A stretch of DNA of 64,000 nt from positions 55,480-119,479 of the forward strand of contig CAVTGO010000001.1 in NCBI GenBank assembly GCA_963734275.1, written 5' to 3'. This document shows positions 29,232 to 37,770 of the stretch, in pieces. Under the pieces are notes generated by a model that had not been told where the DNA came from, made no database searches, and saw only the letters and a list, made by a program, of their open reading frames with translations. The DNA comes from CAVTGO01 sp963734275. Its GTDB lineage: Bacteria > Actinomycetota > UBA4738 > HRBIN12. The translations under genes and the position numbers were made by a program. Each line of letters opens with the position of its first letter. Positions within the stretch are counted from its first letter, which is position 1.

Positions 29232-29726
29232 TCAGCCCGCCGCCGGGTCGTGCTCGGCGAGGATCTTCGCGGCCTGCTCGGCCCGCTGCCGCGTCAGCGG
29301 CTCGCGGAGCTCCGGGTGCGCGCCGCCGAGGATCTGCGTGGCCAAGATGGCGGCGTTCACGGCGCCGGCCTTGCCGACGGCCAGCACGCCCACCGGGATC
29401 CCGCCCGGCATCTGCACCATCGAGAGCAGGGAGTCGAGGCCGCCGGCCAGCTTGGACTCCATCGGCACGCCGAGCACCGGCAGCGTCGTCTGGGCCGCCA
29501 CGACGCCAGGGAGCGCGGCGGCCATCCCGGCGGCCGCGATGAACACCTCGACGCCTCGAGCCTCGGCGTCGGCGATCCATGACGAGAGCTCCGACGGGGT
29601 CCGGTGGGCCGAGAGCACGCGCGCCTCGAAGGGCACGCCGAACGCCGTCAGCTGGTCGGAGCAGTGCCGCATGGTCTCCCAGTCCGAGCTGGAGCCCATC
29701 ACGACGCCCACGAGCGGTTCGGTCAC
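29232..29726 (-). CDS. purE: N5-carboxyaminoimidazole ribonucleotide mutase PurE
   Basis: The 164-residue protein matches class I PurE: VVMGSSSDWETM near the N-terminus (nucleotide-phosphate loop), SAHRTPSEL with the catalytic His, and AAAGMAAALPGVVAAQT. It isomerises N5-CAIR to CAIR in purine biosynthesis. The length is that of the bacterial octameric enzyme. No purK is visible next to it; the following gene on the strand is the triple zinc-ribbon protein. Confidence 0.95.
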   Translation of the reverse strand: MTEPLVGVVMGSSSDWETMRHCSDQLTAFGVPFEARVLSAHRTPSELSSWIADAEARGVEVFIAAAGMAAALPGVVAAQTTLPVLGVPMESKLAGGLDSLLSMVQMPGGIPVGVLAVGKAGAVNAAILATQILGGAHPELREPLTRQRAEQAAKILAEHDPAAG

Positions 29727-29821
29727 CGAGCTCCTTCCGACGGGTGGTCCGGCTTCGGCGGTGCGCCGGCCGGGGAAGTGTAGATTCTCCGCGAGCCCCC
29801 GCCCCGCAGCCCGGAGGTCGG

Positions 29822-31198
29822 ATGTCGGACCGCTTCAGCCGGATGTTCGCTGCCTACGCCGCCGAGACGGCGTTCGAGCGGCTCCCGGGCGAGACCGTCC
29901 ACGAGGTCGAGCGGCGCATCCTGGACTCGGTCGGGGTGGCCGTCGCCGCCCTCGACGAGGACGCCCCGGCCGCGGCTCGCACCTGGGCGGCCGGCCGCGC
30001 GGGGGATGTCACGATCTGGGGCTCTGCCGGCCGTGCCGACGCCGAGGCCGCCGCGTTCGCGAACGGCGTCGCCGTCCGGTACCTGGATTTCAACGACACC
30101 TACCTCTCGCTCGAGCCGCTGCACCCGAGCGACGCGATCCCCGCGCTCCTTGCCCTGGCCGAGTCCCGGGGGCTCCCCGCCTCCGAGCTGATCCGCGGGA
30201 TCGCGATCTCGTACGAGGTGAGCGTGTCGCTCTGCGATGCCGCATCGCTCCGCTCGCACGGCTGGGACCACGTCAACTACCTCGGCCTCGGGGTGGCGTG
30301 CGGCGCGGCCGCGATGCTCGCTCTGTCTGCCCAGCACATCGAGGACGCGATCTCGATCGCCTCGGTCCCCCACGCTGCGATGCGCCAGACCCGTGCCGGC
30401 GAGCTCTCGATGTGGAAGGGTGCGGCGGCCGCCAACAGCGCCCGCAACGCGCTTTTCGCCGCGCTCGTCGCCGAGGCCGGCATGACCGGTCCGTTCGAGC
30501 CGTTCGAAGGCGAGATGGGGTTCGTGCGCCAGCTCTTCGGAGGCGAGCCGCTCGCCGACGAGGCCCTGAAGCGGCTCGAGGCACTCGAACCGCCGACCCG
30601 GATCCAGGACACCTACGTGAAGTTCTGGCCGGTCGAGTACCACGCGCAGAGCGCGGTCGACGCGGCGCTGCAGCTCCGCGCGGAGCTCGGCGGCGACCCG
30701 TCCAGGATCGACCGCGTGCGCATCGACACGTTCCGCGCCAGCTACGAGATCATCGCGATGGACCCCGAGAAGTGGGACCCGAAGACCCGCGAGACCGCGG
30801 ACCACTCGATCCAGTACATCGTCGTCGCTGCGCTCCAGGACGGCGAGGTGACCCGGCGCACGTTCGACCTAGAGCGGATCCGCCGGCCGGATACGCTCGA
30901 CCTGCTGGCCAACCACACGACGGTTCAGGAGGACCCCTCGCTCACGGCGGGCTACCCCGACGGCATCCCGAACCGGATCACCGTGACCACGATCGACGGC
31001 ATGACGTTCGTGCGAGAGGTCGCGCATCCGCGCGGCCACGCACGTAACCCGATGAGCGACGATGAGGTCGTGGCGAAGTTCCGCGCCAACGTCGCCGAGC
31101 GCTGGCCGGTCGACCGCGCCGAGCGTGTCGAGGAGGCCGTGTGGTCGCTCTCGGGCGAGGGAACGCTCGAGCGGCTGCTGCGGGAGCTCGGGCCGTGA
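29822..31198 (+). CDS. prpD: MmgE/PrpD family 2-methylcitrate dehydratase
   Basis: The 458-residue protein from the ATG at 29822 has PrpD features: FANGVAVRYLDFNDTYL, HPSDAIPALLALAE, SLRSHGWDHVNYLGLG, KFWPVEYHAQSAVDAALQLR and a C-terminal HPRGHARNPMSDDEVVAKF. It dehydrates 2-methylcitrate in the methylcitrate cycle. The downstream prpB start overlaps its stop (GTGA), so prpD-prpB-prpC form a tight operon for propionyl-CoA oxidation. Confidence 0.9.
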   Translation: MSDRFSRMFAAYAAETAFERLPGETVHEVERRILDSVGVAVAALDEDAPAAARTWAAGRAGDVTIWGSAGRADAEAAAFANGVAVRYLDFNDTYLSLEPLHPSDAIPALLALAESRGLPASELIRGIAISYEVSVSLCDAASLRSHGWDHVNYLGLGVACGAAAMLALSAQHIEDAISIASVPHAAMRQTRAGELSMWKGAAAANSARNALFAALVAEAGMTGPFEPFEGEMGFVRQLFGGEPLADEALKRLEALEPPTRIQDTYVKFWPVEYHAQSAVDAALQLRAELGGDPSRIDRVRIDTFRASYEIIAMDPEKWDPKTRETADHSIQYIVVAALQDGEVTRRTFDLERIRRPDTLDLLANHTTVQEDPSLTAGYPDGIPNRITVTTIDGMTFVREVAHPRGHARNPMSDDEVVAKFRANVAERWPVDRAERVEEAVWSLSGEGTLERLLRELGP

Positions 31199-32088
31199 CC
31201 TGGCTGACGCCCGGCGGCGGCGAGCACCCAGCCGAGCTCCTGCGGGCTCGGCTCGAGACCGGGGACGGCATCCTGGTGCCCGGGGTGTTCAACGGCCTGT
31301 CGGCGCTGCTGGCCCGACGGGCCGGCGCCGAGGTCGTGTACCTGTCGGGCGCGGCGTTCTCGGCGTCGATGGGACTTCCCGACGTCGGTCTCGTCTCGCG
31401 AGAGGAGCTCGTCGGCGTGACCCGGCAGGTCGTCCGGGTGACGGGCTTGCCGATGATCGTGGACGCCGACACGGGGTTCGGCGCTCCGCTGAACGTGATG
31501 CGCACCGTGCGCGAGCTCGAGTCCGCCGGCGCCGCCGCCCTCCAGATCGAGGACCAGCAGGACCCCAAGCGCTGCGGCCACCTCGAGGGCAAGCAGGTGA
31601 CGAGCCCCGAGGCGTTCGCCGAGAAGGTCGCGGCGGCGCGCTCGGCCGCCGAGCATCTCGTGGTGGTCGCTCGCACCGATGCCCGAGCGACCCACGACCT
31701 CGACGAGGCGATCCGGCGAGGTCTCGCCTACCGCGAGGCCGGCGCCGACGTGGTCTTCCCCGAGGCGCTCGAGACCGAGGACGAGTTCGCCGCGTACGCG
31801 CACGGGGTCCCCGGTCCCCTGCTCGCGAACATGACCGAGTTCGGTAAGGGGCCCATGCTGCCCGCCCCGAGGCTCTTCGAGCTCGGCTACCGCTTGGTGA
31901 TCTTCCCGGTCTCGGCGGCACGCGTAGCCGCCTCGCACGTCGGTCCCTTCTACGCGGATCTGCTCCGAGAAGGGACGCAGTCGGCCTGGCTCGACCGCAT
32001 GATGACCCGGGACGAGCTGTACGAGCTGATCGGCTACGACGACTACGCGAGGCTGGACCGCTCGCTCGCGCGCGAGGAGCCCCGGTGA
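31195..32088 (+). CDS. prpB: 2-methylisocitrate lyase
   Basis: The 297-residue protein starts at a GTG overlapping the prpD stop; an earlier in-frame start lies inside prpD and was not used. It is a PEP mutase/isocitrate lyase-type barrel: GVFNGLSALLARRAGAEVVY, MIVDADTGFGAPLNV with metal-binding Asp, IEDQQDPKRCGHLEGK with the active-site KRCGH loop, and VARTDARATHDLDEAI. It cleaves 2-methylisocitrate to pyruvate and succinate. Its stop overlaps the prpC start by 4 nt. Confidence 0.93.
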   Translation: MTWLTPGGGEHPAELLRARLETGDGILVPGVFNGLSALLARRAGAEVVYLSGAAFSASMGLPDVGLVSREELVGVTRQVVRVTGLPMIVDADTGFGAPLNVMRTVRELESAGAAALQIEDQQDPKRCGHLEGKQVTSPEAFAEKVAAARSAAEHLVVVARTDARATHDLDEAIRRGLAYREAGADVVFPEALETEDEFAAYAHGVPGPLLANMTEFGKGPMLPAPRLFELGYRLVIFPVSAARVAASHVGPFYADLLREGTQSAWLDRMMTRDELYELIGYDDYARLDRSLAREEPR

Positions 32089-33239
32089 GCGAGCCCTTCA
32101 GCCCGGGCCTGGAGGACGTCCCGGCCGCGCGGACGACGGTGTCCTTCCTCGACGTCGAACGCGAGCGGATCACGGTCCGCGGCTACGACCTGATCGAGCT
32201 CGCCCGGACGGCGAGCTTCCCCGACGTCGCCCACCTGTTGATCCGCGGCCACCTCCCCGATGCCGTCGAGCAGGTGGAGTTCTGCGACACCCTGGGCGGT
32301 CAGTCGGGCCTGCCCGAGGGCATGATCGACATCCTCCGACGTCTGCCCAGAGGCACGTCGCCCATGGACGCGCAGCGGACGGGTCTGTCGCTCCTAGCCG
32401 GCTGGGAGGACCCGCATGCGCTGGTCGACGTCGGTCCGGAGGCCAACGAACGCAAGGCGATCCGGCTCCTCGCGCGGGCTCCCGCGCTCACCGCGAACGC
32501 GTGGCGCGCGATGCAGGGCCAGCCGACGCTGGAGCCCAATCCCGGCTATGGCTTCGCGGGCAGTTTCCTGTGGATGATCCAAGGGCGCCCGCCGGACCCG
32601 GAGTCCGTCCGCCTGTTCGACCGGATCCTCGTCTGCTACTCCGAGCACGAGCTCTCCGCGTCCACGTTCGCGGCTCGGGTCGTCGCCTCGACGCTCGCCG
32701 ACGTGTACGCGGCCGTGGTCGCCGCGAACGCCGCCCTCAAGGGACCGCTTCACGGGGGCGCGAACGAGGCCGCCGCCCGCATGTTCGCCGAGATCCGGGG
32801 GCGCGGGGGCGCCGCAGCGGCCGAGGCCTACGTGCTCGAGCGCCTGGAGCGCCGGGAACGGATCATGGGGTTCGGCCACCGCGTGTACATGCACCGCCCC
32901 GACCCGCGCGCCGTGCTCGTGAAGGAGGAGCTCGACCTGCTCGCGGGGCGCGACCCGGACGCCGCGCCGCTCGTGGCGGCCTACGAGGCCGTCGCGGCAG
33001 CGATGGAGCGCGAGAAGGGGCTGTACCCGAACGCCGACCTGCCGATCGGCCTCGCGCTCATGCTGATCGGCGTGCCCGTGGAGCTGTTCACGCCCGTGTT
33101 CCTCTGCGCGCGGATCGCGGGGATCGCCGCTCACGTCATCGAGCAGCAGGCCGATAACAAGCTCTACCGCCCGAGGGTGATCTACGAGGGCCCGAACGAC
33201 CTCTCCCCGCCCGACGGGTTCACACCCTCGCGCTGCTGA
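32085..33239 (+). CDS. prpC: 2-methylcitrate synthase / citrate synthase
   Basis: The 384-residue protein begins with a GTG overlapping the prpB stop. It has the citrate-synthase core: LKGPLHGGANEAA with the first His, IMGFGHRVYMHRPDPRA with the second His, and FTPVFLCARIAGIAAHVIEQ with the substrate-binding Arg region. It ends VIYEGPNDLSP, as in PrpC-type enzymes. The operon context (prpDBC) says its main substrate is propionyl-CoA plus oxaloacetate. Its stop abuts the convergent decarboxylase gene. Confidence 0.92.
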   Translation: MSEPFSPGLEDVPAARTTVSFLDVERERITVRGYDLIELARTASFPDVAHLLIRGHLPDAVEQVEFCDTLGGQSGLPEGMIDILRRLPRGTSPMDAQRTGLSLLAGWEDPHALVDVGPEANERKAIRLLARAPALTANAWRAMQGQPTLEPNPGYGFAGSFLWMIQGRPPDPESVRLFDRILVCYSEHELSASTFAARVVASTLADVYAAVVAANAALKGPLHGGANEAAARMFAEIRGRGGAAAAEAYVLERLERRERIMGFGHRVYMHRPDPRAVLVKEELDLLAGRDPDAAPLVAAYEAVAAAMEREKGLYPNADLPIGLALMLIGVPVELFTPVFLCARIAGIAAHVIEQQADNKLYRPRVIYEGPNDLSPPDGFTPSRC

Positions 33240-34652
33240 TCACTCGGCAATGAGCTTCGCGCCGAGCTCGCGCGTGACGTCCACGAGCGCCAGCACGTCC
33301 TCGTCGGTCGTGCGGAAGTTCACGAAGCACGGCCGGAGCCAGACGTCGCCGTCGATCAGCGCCGAGGCGATCCACACGCGCCCGTCCGCCTGGAGCGCCT
33401 CCGCCAGCCGCTGGTTGTGCGCGTTCAGGTCCTCGACACCCGGGGGTATGTGGCGGAACGGCACGATCGACAGGGCCGGCGGGCCGATCGCCTCGAGGTC
33501 GTCCATCGCGCCGACGGTGTCGTAGAGCAGCTGCGCCTCGGCCAGATTGCGCTCGATGGCCTCGCGGAAGGCCGCGGCGCCGTGCGCGCGCATCGCGAGC
33601 CACAGCTTGAGCGCGCGGAACGGCCGCGAGTACTCGAACGTGATGTCCACGGCGTGGAGCTCGTGCTGCTGGTGCGGCAGGTACCCCTGCTCGTGCGCGA
33701 ACGATGCCGCGAGGTCCTCCCGGTTCCGGACGAGCACCACCCCGCACGCCTTGGGCAGGTAGAGCCACTTGTGCGCGTCGATCGAGATCGAGTGCGCCCG
33801 GTCCAAGCCTTCGAACAGCGCCGGGCGCACGGAAGCGGCCGGCAGCCCGTACGCGCCGTCCACGTGCATCCAGACGCCGTGCTCGTCGCACACGTCCGCG
33901 ATGGCATCGAGCGGGTCGATCGCGCCGGTCAGCGTCGTGCCGGCCGTCGCGACCACCGCGACCGGCGTCACGCCGTCGGCCACGTCACGCTCGATCGCAG
34001 CGGCGAGCTCGTCCGGCCGCATCGCTCGGTCGGACGCCAGCGGGATCGTCCGCAGGTTGCGCGAGCCGATGCCGAGCATCTCGATCGCCCTCGTGATCGA
34101 GTAGTGCACCTCCTCCGAGCAGTACACGGCGACCCGTGTGTTGCCGAGCCCCTCGTGGCGTGAGCCGGGCACGGCGTGCTCGCGCGCGGCGGCCAGCGCC
34201 GTCGTATTCGAGACGGTCCCGCCGCTCGTGAACGCGCCGGCTGCGGAGCTCGGGTAGCCCACGAACTCGGCCGCCCAGCGAACCGCCTGGCTCTCGATCT
34301 GCGTGGCCGCACGGGCGTCCACCGCGAGGTTGATGTCGTAGGTGTGCGCGAGCAGGTCCGCGATGGCACCGATCTCCAACCCGCTGGACCCGATGAACGC
34401 GAAGTACCGGGGCCGGGGCTGGGCGATCGACTCGTCGAGGATCCGAGCGGTGTCGTCCAGCGCCTCGTGGACCGGGACCGGCCCGTCGGGCAGGCCCGCC
34501 GTCAGCAGCTCGCGGACGCGGTCGTCCAGCGCGGGTTCCTCGGGGCGGAACCGGTCGAAGCTCCTCCAGGCCTCGGCGACGAGCTTGGCCGCGTGCTCGA
34601 GCGCCTCTTCCCTGGGCGCGTCCAGCCGGAGCGGACGGTCGGGTTCGGTCAT
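33240..34652 (-). CDS. PLP-dependent group II decarboxylase (aromatic-L-amino-acid type)
   Basis: The 470-residue protein starts at the ATG at 34652; the longer open frame upstream overlaps the divergent NTF2-like gene. PLP-binding Lys295 lies in SIDAHKWLYLP, with VHYSITRAI (His183) stacking on the cofactor and HVDGAYG (Asp265) pairing with the pyridine nitrogen. FTSGGTVSNTTAL marks the phosphate region. The enzyme should decarboxylate an aromatic or related L-amino acid; the exact substrate cannot be told. It converges on prpC with no intergenic gap. Confidence 0.87.
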   Translation of the reverse strand: MTEPDRPLRLDAPREEALEHAAKLVAEAWRSFDRFRPEEPALDDRVRELLTAGLPDGPVPVHEALDDTARILDESIAQPRPRYFAFIGSSGLEIGAIADLLAHTYDINLAVDARAATQIESQAVRWAAEFVGYPSSAAGAFTSGGTVSNTTALAAAREHAVPGSRHEGLGNTRVAVYCSEEVHYSITRAIEMLGIGSRNLRTIPLASDRAMRPDELAAAIERDVADGVTPVAVVATAGTTLTGAIDPLDAIADVCDEHGVWMHVDGAYGLPAASVRPALFEGLDRAHSISIDAHKWLYLPKACGVVLVRNREDLAASFAHEQGYLPHQQHELHAVDITFEYSRPFRALKLWLAMRAHGAAAFREAIERNLAEAQLLYDTVGAMDDLEAIGPPALSIVPFRHIPPGVEDLNAHNQRLAEALQADGRVWIASALIDGDVWLRPCFVNFRTTDEDVLALVDVTRELGAKLIAE

Positions 34653-34715
34653 CGCTGGGATGGTACCCGGGCCGCCGTAGTAGGCATCGACGGGTCGCGG
34701 AGGAACGGAGGGGTC

Positions 34716-35093
34716 GTGGACACAGCCGGGTTCGCCGAGCTCATGGAGACGATCGCGCGGAGCTGGAACGAAGGGGACACGTTCCGCGCGCTCGAGTGCT
34801 TCACGGACGACGCGGTCTACATGGAGCCGCCCGACGAGCAGCTGTACCTGGGGCGAGACGAGCTGTTCGAGTTCTTCGGCGGCGACGACCCGCCCGCGAT
34901 GTCGATGGTCTGGCGCCACCTCGCGTACCAGGACCCGATCGGCGTCGGAGAGTACACCTACCGCGGGAACCACCAGTACCACGGGGTCGCGATCGTGCAG
35001 TGCCGGGACGGCAAGGTCGCCCGCTGGCGCGAGTACCAGCGCGAGTCCGAGCTCGACTGGGAGGCTTTCGCCGGGCCGAGCCGCTTCGCGTGA
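34716..35093 (+). CDS. SnoaL-like/NTF2-fold protein
   Basis: The 125-residue protein from a GTG at 34716, preceded by AGGAACGGAGGGG as ribosome-binding site, has the NTF2-fold pattern of SnoaL-like proteins: ETIARSWNEGDTFRALECF, TDDAVYMEPPDE and RYRGN-like IGVGEYTYRGNHQYHGVAIVQ, with the DGKVARWREYQ terminal strand. It is a predicted small enzyme or binding protein of unknown substrate. Its stop lies 4 bp from the convergent MetE-like gene. Confidence 0.8.
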   Translation: MDTAGFAELMETIARSWNEGDTFRALECFTDDAVYMEPPDEQLYLGRDELFEFFGGDDPPAMSMVWRHLAYQDPIGVGEYTYRGNHQYHGVAIVQCRDGKVARWREYQRESELDWEAFAGPSRFA

Positions 35094-35097
35094 GCCG

Positions 35098-36246
35098 TTA
35101 GGACCGGTCCCAGAGCCGGTCCGCGATCCTCGTGACGAGCTCGAGCTTGCGCCACTGGGCGTCCTCGTCGAGCTCGTTGCCGACCATCACGCTGGCGAAC
35201 CCGCACTGCGGGCTGATCGCCAGGCGATCCATGTCACCGCCGACGAACGACGCCGCCTCATCCATCCGGCGGAGCAGGTCGTCCTCGTCCTCGAGCTCGG
35301 GAGTCTTGGACGACACGATGCCCATCACCATCACCGAGCCGGGCCGCAGCGACCGCACGGGCTCGAACCCGCCGTCGCGGCCCCGGTCGTCCCACTCGAC
35401 CAGGAAGGCGTCGTACGGCAGCGTGCCGAACACCTGATCCGCGACGGGCTCCAGCGAGCCCTCGCACATCCAGGAGGAGCGGAAGTTGCCGCGGCAGATG
35501 TGGAGGGCGGTCGTCACCTCGTCCGGGATGCCCTCGAGGACCGCCGCGTCCGCCGCGACGGCGCGCTCGATCAGCGTGTCCACGTCGTGCCCGTGCTCCT
35601 CGAACCGCTCCACCCAGAGCGGGTCGGAGAGATAGACGTACAGGGGGAAGTCGAACTGGACGTAGCGGGCACCGGCGGCGATCGCGTCCGCGACGAGCGC
35701 GCGCTCGATCTCGATGGCGTGCTCGACGAACGCCTCGAGATCCTCGTAGCCGGTGGTGACGTCGGGCTTGTGGCTGAACGGGTGCCCGAAGATCGAGGCC
35801 GCCGGGAAGGTGACCTTGAACGGGTGGCCGCCCGCGGCCTCGGCCATGAACGCGGCCTCGCGCGCGGCCGGCGAGTCCACGGGTCGCAGGCGCTCGACGA
35901 TCTCGTGCACCGCGAGCGGCATGTCGTCGCCGCGCGCGTTGCGGAAATGGACGACGTTGTCCGTCCGGAAGCCCTCGACCGCGTCGTAGAAGGAGTTCAG
36001 GAACATCCAGCGTCGGAACTCGCCGTCGGTGACCACGTCGAGGCCGAGATCGATCTGGCGCTTCACCGCCTCGCGGATCGCCGCGTCCTCCTGTTCCCCG
36101 AGCGCGCTCCGATCCTTCGCGCGCTCCTCGGGCAGGACGGCCGAGTGGCCCTCCTCGTAGAAGGCGTCGACGGCGTGGCGGAGCGCGGGCGGTCGGAGAA
36201 GGGAACCCACAACTTCGGCCCGTGCAGGGCGACGTGGAGAGGTCAC
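35098..36246 (-). CDS. MetE-like cobalamin-independent methyltransferase-family protein
   Basis: The 382-residue protein is the length of the MetE C-terminal barrel alone. It has EVVGSLLRPPALRHAVDAF, DVVTDGEFRRWMF, HICRGN with zinc-binding His and Cys, and LAISPQCGFAS with the second zinc Cys. The residues needed for zinc and homocysteine-type thiol activation therefore look present, but the N-terminal folate domain is missing. Such single-domain relatives often transfer methyl groups to or from small thiols, not necessarily homocysteine. The substrate is unknown. Confidence 0.82.
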   Translation of the reverse strand: MTSPRRPARAEVVGSLLRPPALRHAVDAFYEEGHSAVLPEERAKDRSALGEQEDAAIREAVKRQIDLGLDVVTDGEFRRWMFLNSFYDAVEGFRTDNVVHFRNARGDDMPLAVHEIVERLRPVDSPAAREAAFMAEAAGGHPFKVTFPAASIFGHPFSHKPDVTTGYEDLEAFVEHAIEIERALVADAIAAGARYVQFDFPLYVYLSDPLWVERFEEHGHDVDTLIERAVAADAAVLEGIPDEVTTALHICRGNFRSSWMCEGSLEPVADQVFGTLPYDAFLVEWDDRGRDGGFEPVRSLRPGSVMVMGIVSSKTPELEDEDDLLRRMDEAASFVGGDMDRLAISPQCGFASVMVGNELDEDAQWRKLELVTRIADRLWDRS

Positions 36247-36347
36247 GTGCGCAGACTACTGGCGTCTCTGACAGAAGAGGCATCCTCACGGGCGCCTGGG
36301 ACCCCCAGCAGATTGCGGCCATCCGTCTGTACCCCTAGGCTGGGGGC

Positions 36348-36707
36348 GTGGCCCGATCCGCGGTTCCTCGCGCGGCTGCCCTCGTCGTCGCCATCGCCCT
36401 CCTCCCCCGGATCGGTGTGTCGCTGGTCGGCGATCGGCGCGCTCCGTCGATGTCCTCGGAGCGGCGGACGTCGGCTCTGATCGGATCGCTTTCGTCCCCA
36501 CTCGTCGTCACCCCGGACCGCCCCAAGGTTTGGTCCGACAGCAAACGCGCCGACGAGTCACTCTTGCTCCTAGGGCTACCGCCGGCCCGAGCAGCCGTGG
36601 ACACCTCCCGCCCCTTCACCGGGGTCTTCGGCCCGGCGTCGATAGGGTCGGTGGACGTCCTCGCCATCAATCTCGCAGAACGAGGGCCACCTCCCCCCGC
36701 AACCTAG
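36348..36707 (+). CDS. Possible small exported protein, doubtful
   Basis: A GTG at 36348 opens a 119-residue frame with a signal-like N-terminus (VPRAAALVVAIALLPRIGVSLVG) and then low-complexity, Ser/Arg/Pro-rich sequence with no recognisable domain. Codon use is poor compared with neighbours, and no ribosome-binding site stands out. It may be spurious; it fills the gap between the MetE-like gene and the small protein at 36805. Confidence 0.25.
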   Translation: MARSAVPRAAALVVAIALLPRIGVSLVGDRRAPSMSSERRTSALIGSLSSPLVVTPDRPKVWSDSKRADESLLLLGLPPARAAVDTSRPFTGVFGPASIGSVDVLAINLAERGPPPPAT

Positions 36708-36804
36708 ACGCGGACGATCCCCGATCGCTATCAGCGACTCGGCTCGTCCCTTCGTCGATCGGCTACTGGTCGTCGATCAGATCGCCTGGATCGAGGGGAG
36801 AGAC

Positions 36805-37032
36805 ATGACCACAGCAGATGTCGTCAGAGAGCAAGCCCTCCAGCTCGCCCGAACGGAGCCCGACCGAGAGGAAGCCATCCGCGTACTCGAAACCGTCAGC
36901 GAGGGGCGGCGAGTGGCGGCTGTGCTCGCGCGTCGGCGGGTTTCGGCGTGGCTGGACAGCGAGCCCGATCAAGCGGACGCCATCCGGGCGATCGAACTCC
37001 TGGATCTGCTGCTCGACCGTCTCCCCGCGTAG
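36805..37032 (+). CDS. Small acidic helical protein
   Basis: An ATG at 36805 with a strong GAGGGGAGAG ribosome-binding site opens a 75-residue, mostly helical, Glu/Asp/Arg-rich protein (TTADVVREQALQLARTEPDR). It has no cysteine and no hydrophobic helix. I do not recognise the family. The good start signal and even codon use argue that it is real. The stretch after it carries the broken membrane ORF described separately. Confidence 0.55.
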   Translation: MTTADVVREQALQLARTEPDREEAIRVLETVSEGRRVAAVLARRRVSAWLDSEPDQADAIRAIELLDLLLDRLPA

Positions 37033-37039
37033 CGTAACC

Positions 37040-37308
37040 TCGTCAGACCGTTCCGCGTCGCGAACGGCACGCCTCGGAGGCTCGAGTTCATCGGCTACGG
37101 GATCGTCGCCATCGGGTTCGTCGTGATGGCGTCGGCGTCCTGATCGCGGGGATCGCCGTCGCTGGGGGGTCGAGCCGGATCTTGGGCCTCTCGCCGCGAC
37201 GTACGTGCTGCTCCTCGCCATCGCGCGACCGTTGGCCGCCAAGGTCGTCGATCGGATCGCGGCTCCGGCAGAGACCCGGCGAACTGCTTCGCGTGACTCC
37301 GGTAGATG
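37040..37308 (+). pseudogene. Frameshifted small membrane protein reading
   Basis: Three short open stretches on the plus strand join into one plausible membrane protein if two indels are allowed: RVANGTPRRLEFIGYGIVAI (hydrophobic), then VLIAGIAVAGGSSRILGL, then ATYVLLLAIARPLAAKVVDR ending at a TGA at 37306-37308. No start codon or family match is visible. It may be a real small gene hit by the same kind of indel as its neighbours, or just a chance hydrophobic run. Otherwise the 324-bp interval before ridA shows no gene. Confidence 0.3.
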
Positions 37309-37356
37309 AGGCCGTTGACGCCGCCTCGCGCGCCCGTCGATGGCTATCCTTGCGTC

Positions 37357-37764
37357 GTGCGCATGACCCGGATGAACCCGGCCACCGTCGCCGCCCCGAT
37401 GGGGACCTACTCGCACGCCGTGCGGGTCGAGGCCGGGGATGTCACCTGGATCTACGTGTCCGGGCAGCTCGCGCTCGACCTCGAGGGGAACCTCGTCGGC
37501 CCGGGGAACATGCGCACTCAGACCGAGCAGGTGTTCGAGAACCTCGCGCGGATCCTGGAGGCGAACGGGGCGTCGTTCGCAGACGTCGTGAAGATCCAGA
37601 CGTTCGTGACGACGCTCGACGATCTGGACGCGATGCGCGAAGTCCGCTCCCGCTATCTAACGTCGGAGCCGCCGGCCAGCACCGCCGTGCAGATCACGGC
37701 GCTCGTCGTGCCCGAAGCGGTCATCGAGGTCGACGTCGTCGCCGTGGTGGCGGCGACGAGCTGA
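37357..37764 (+). CDS. RidA/YjgF/UK114 family protein
   Basis: The product of about 135 residues (GTG at 37357, or ATG at 37363 or 37372) has RidA features: PMGTYSHAVRVEAGDVTWIYV, SGQLALDLEGNLVG, QTEQVFENLARILEANG and VVKIQTFVTTLDDL. The conserved Arg that binds the substrate carboxylate in enamine/imine deaminases (in the PARS motif) is replaced here: the matching segment reads PPASTAVQI. It therefore probably belongs to a divergent Rid subgroup with a different ligand. The minus-strand P450 gene ends 7 bp after its stop. Confidence 0.85.
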   Translation: MRMTRMNPATVAAPMGTYSHAVRVEAGDVTWIYVSGQLALDLEGNLVGPGNMRTQTEQVFENLARILEANGASFADVVKIQTFVTTLDDLDAMREVRSRYLTSEPPASTAVQITALVVPEAVIEVDVVAVVAATS

Positions 37765-37770
37765 CCGGCT

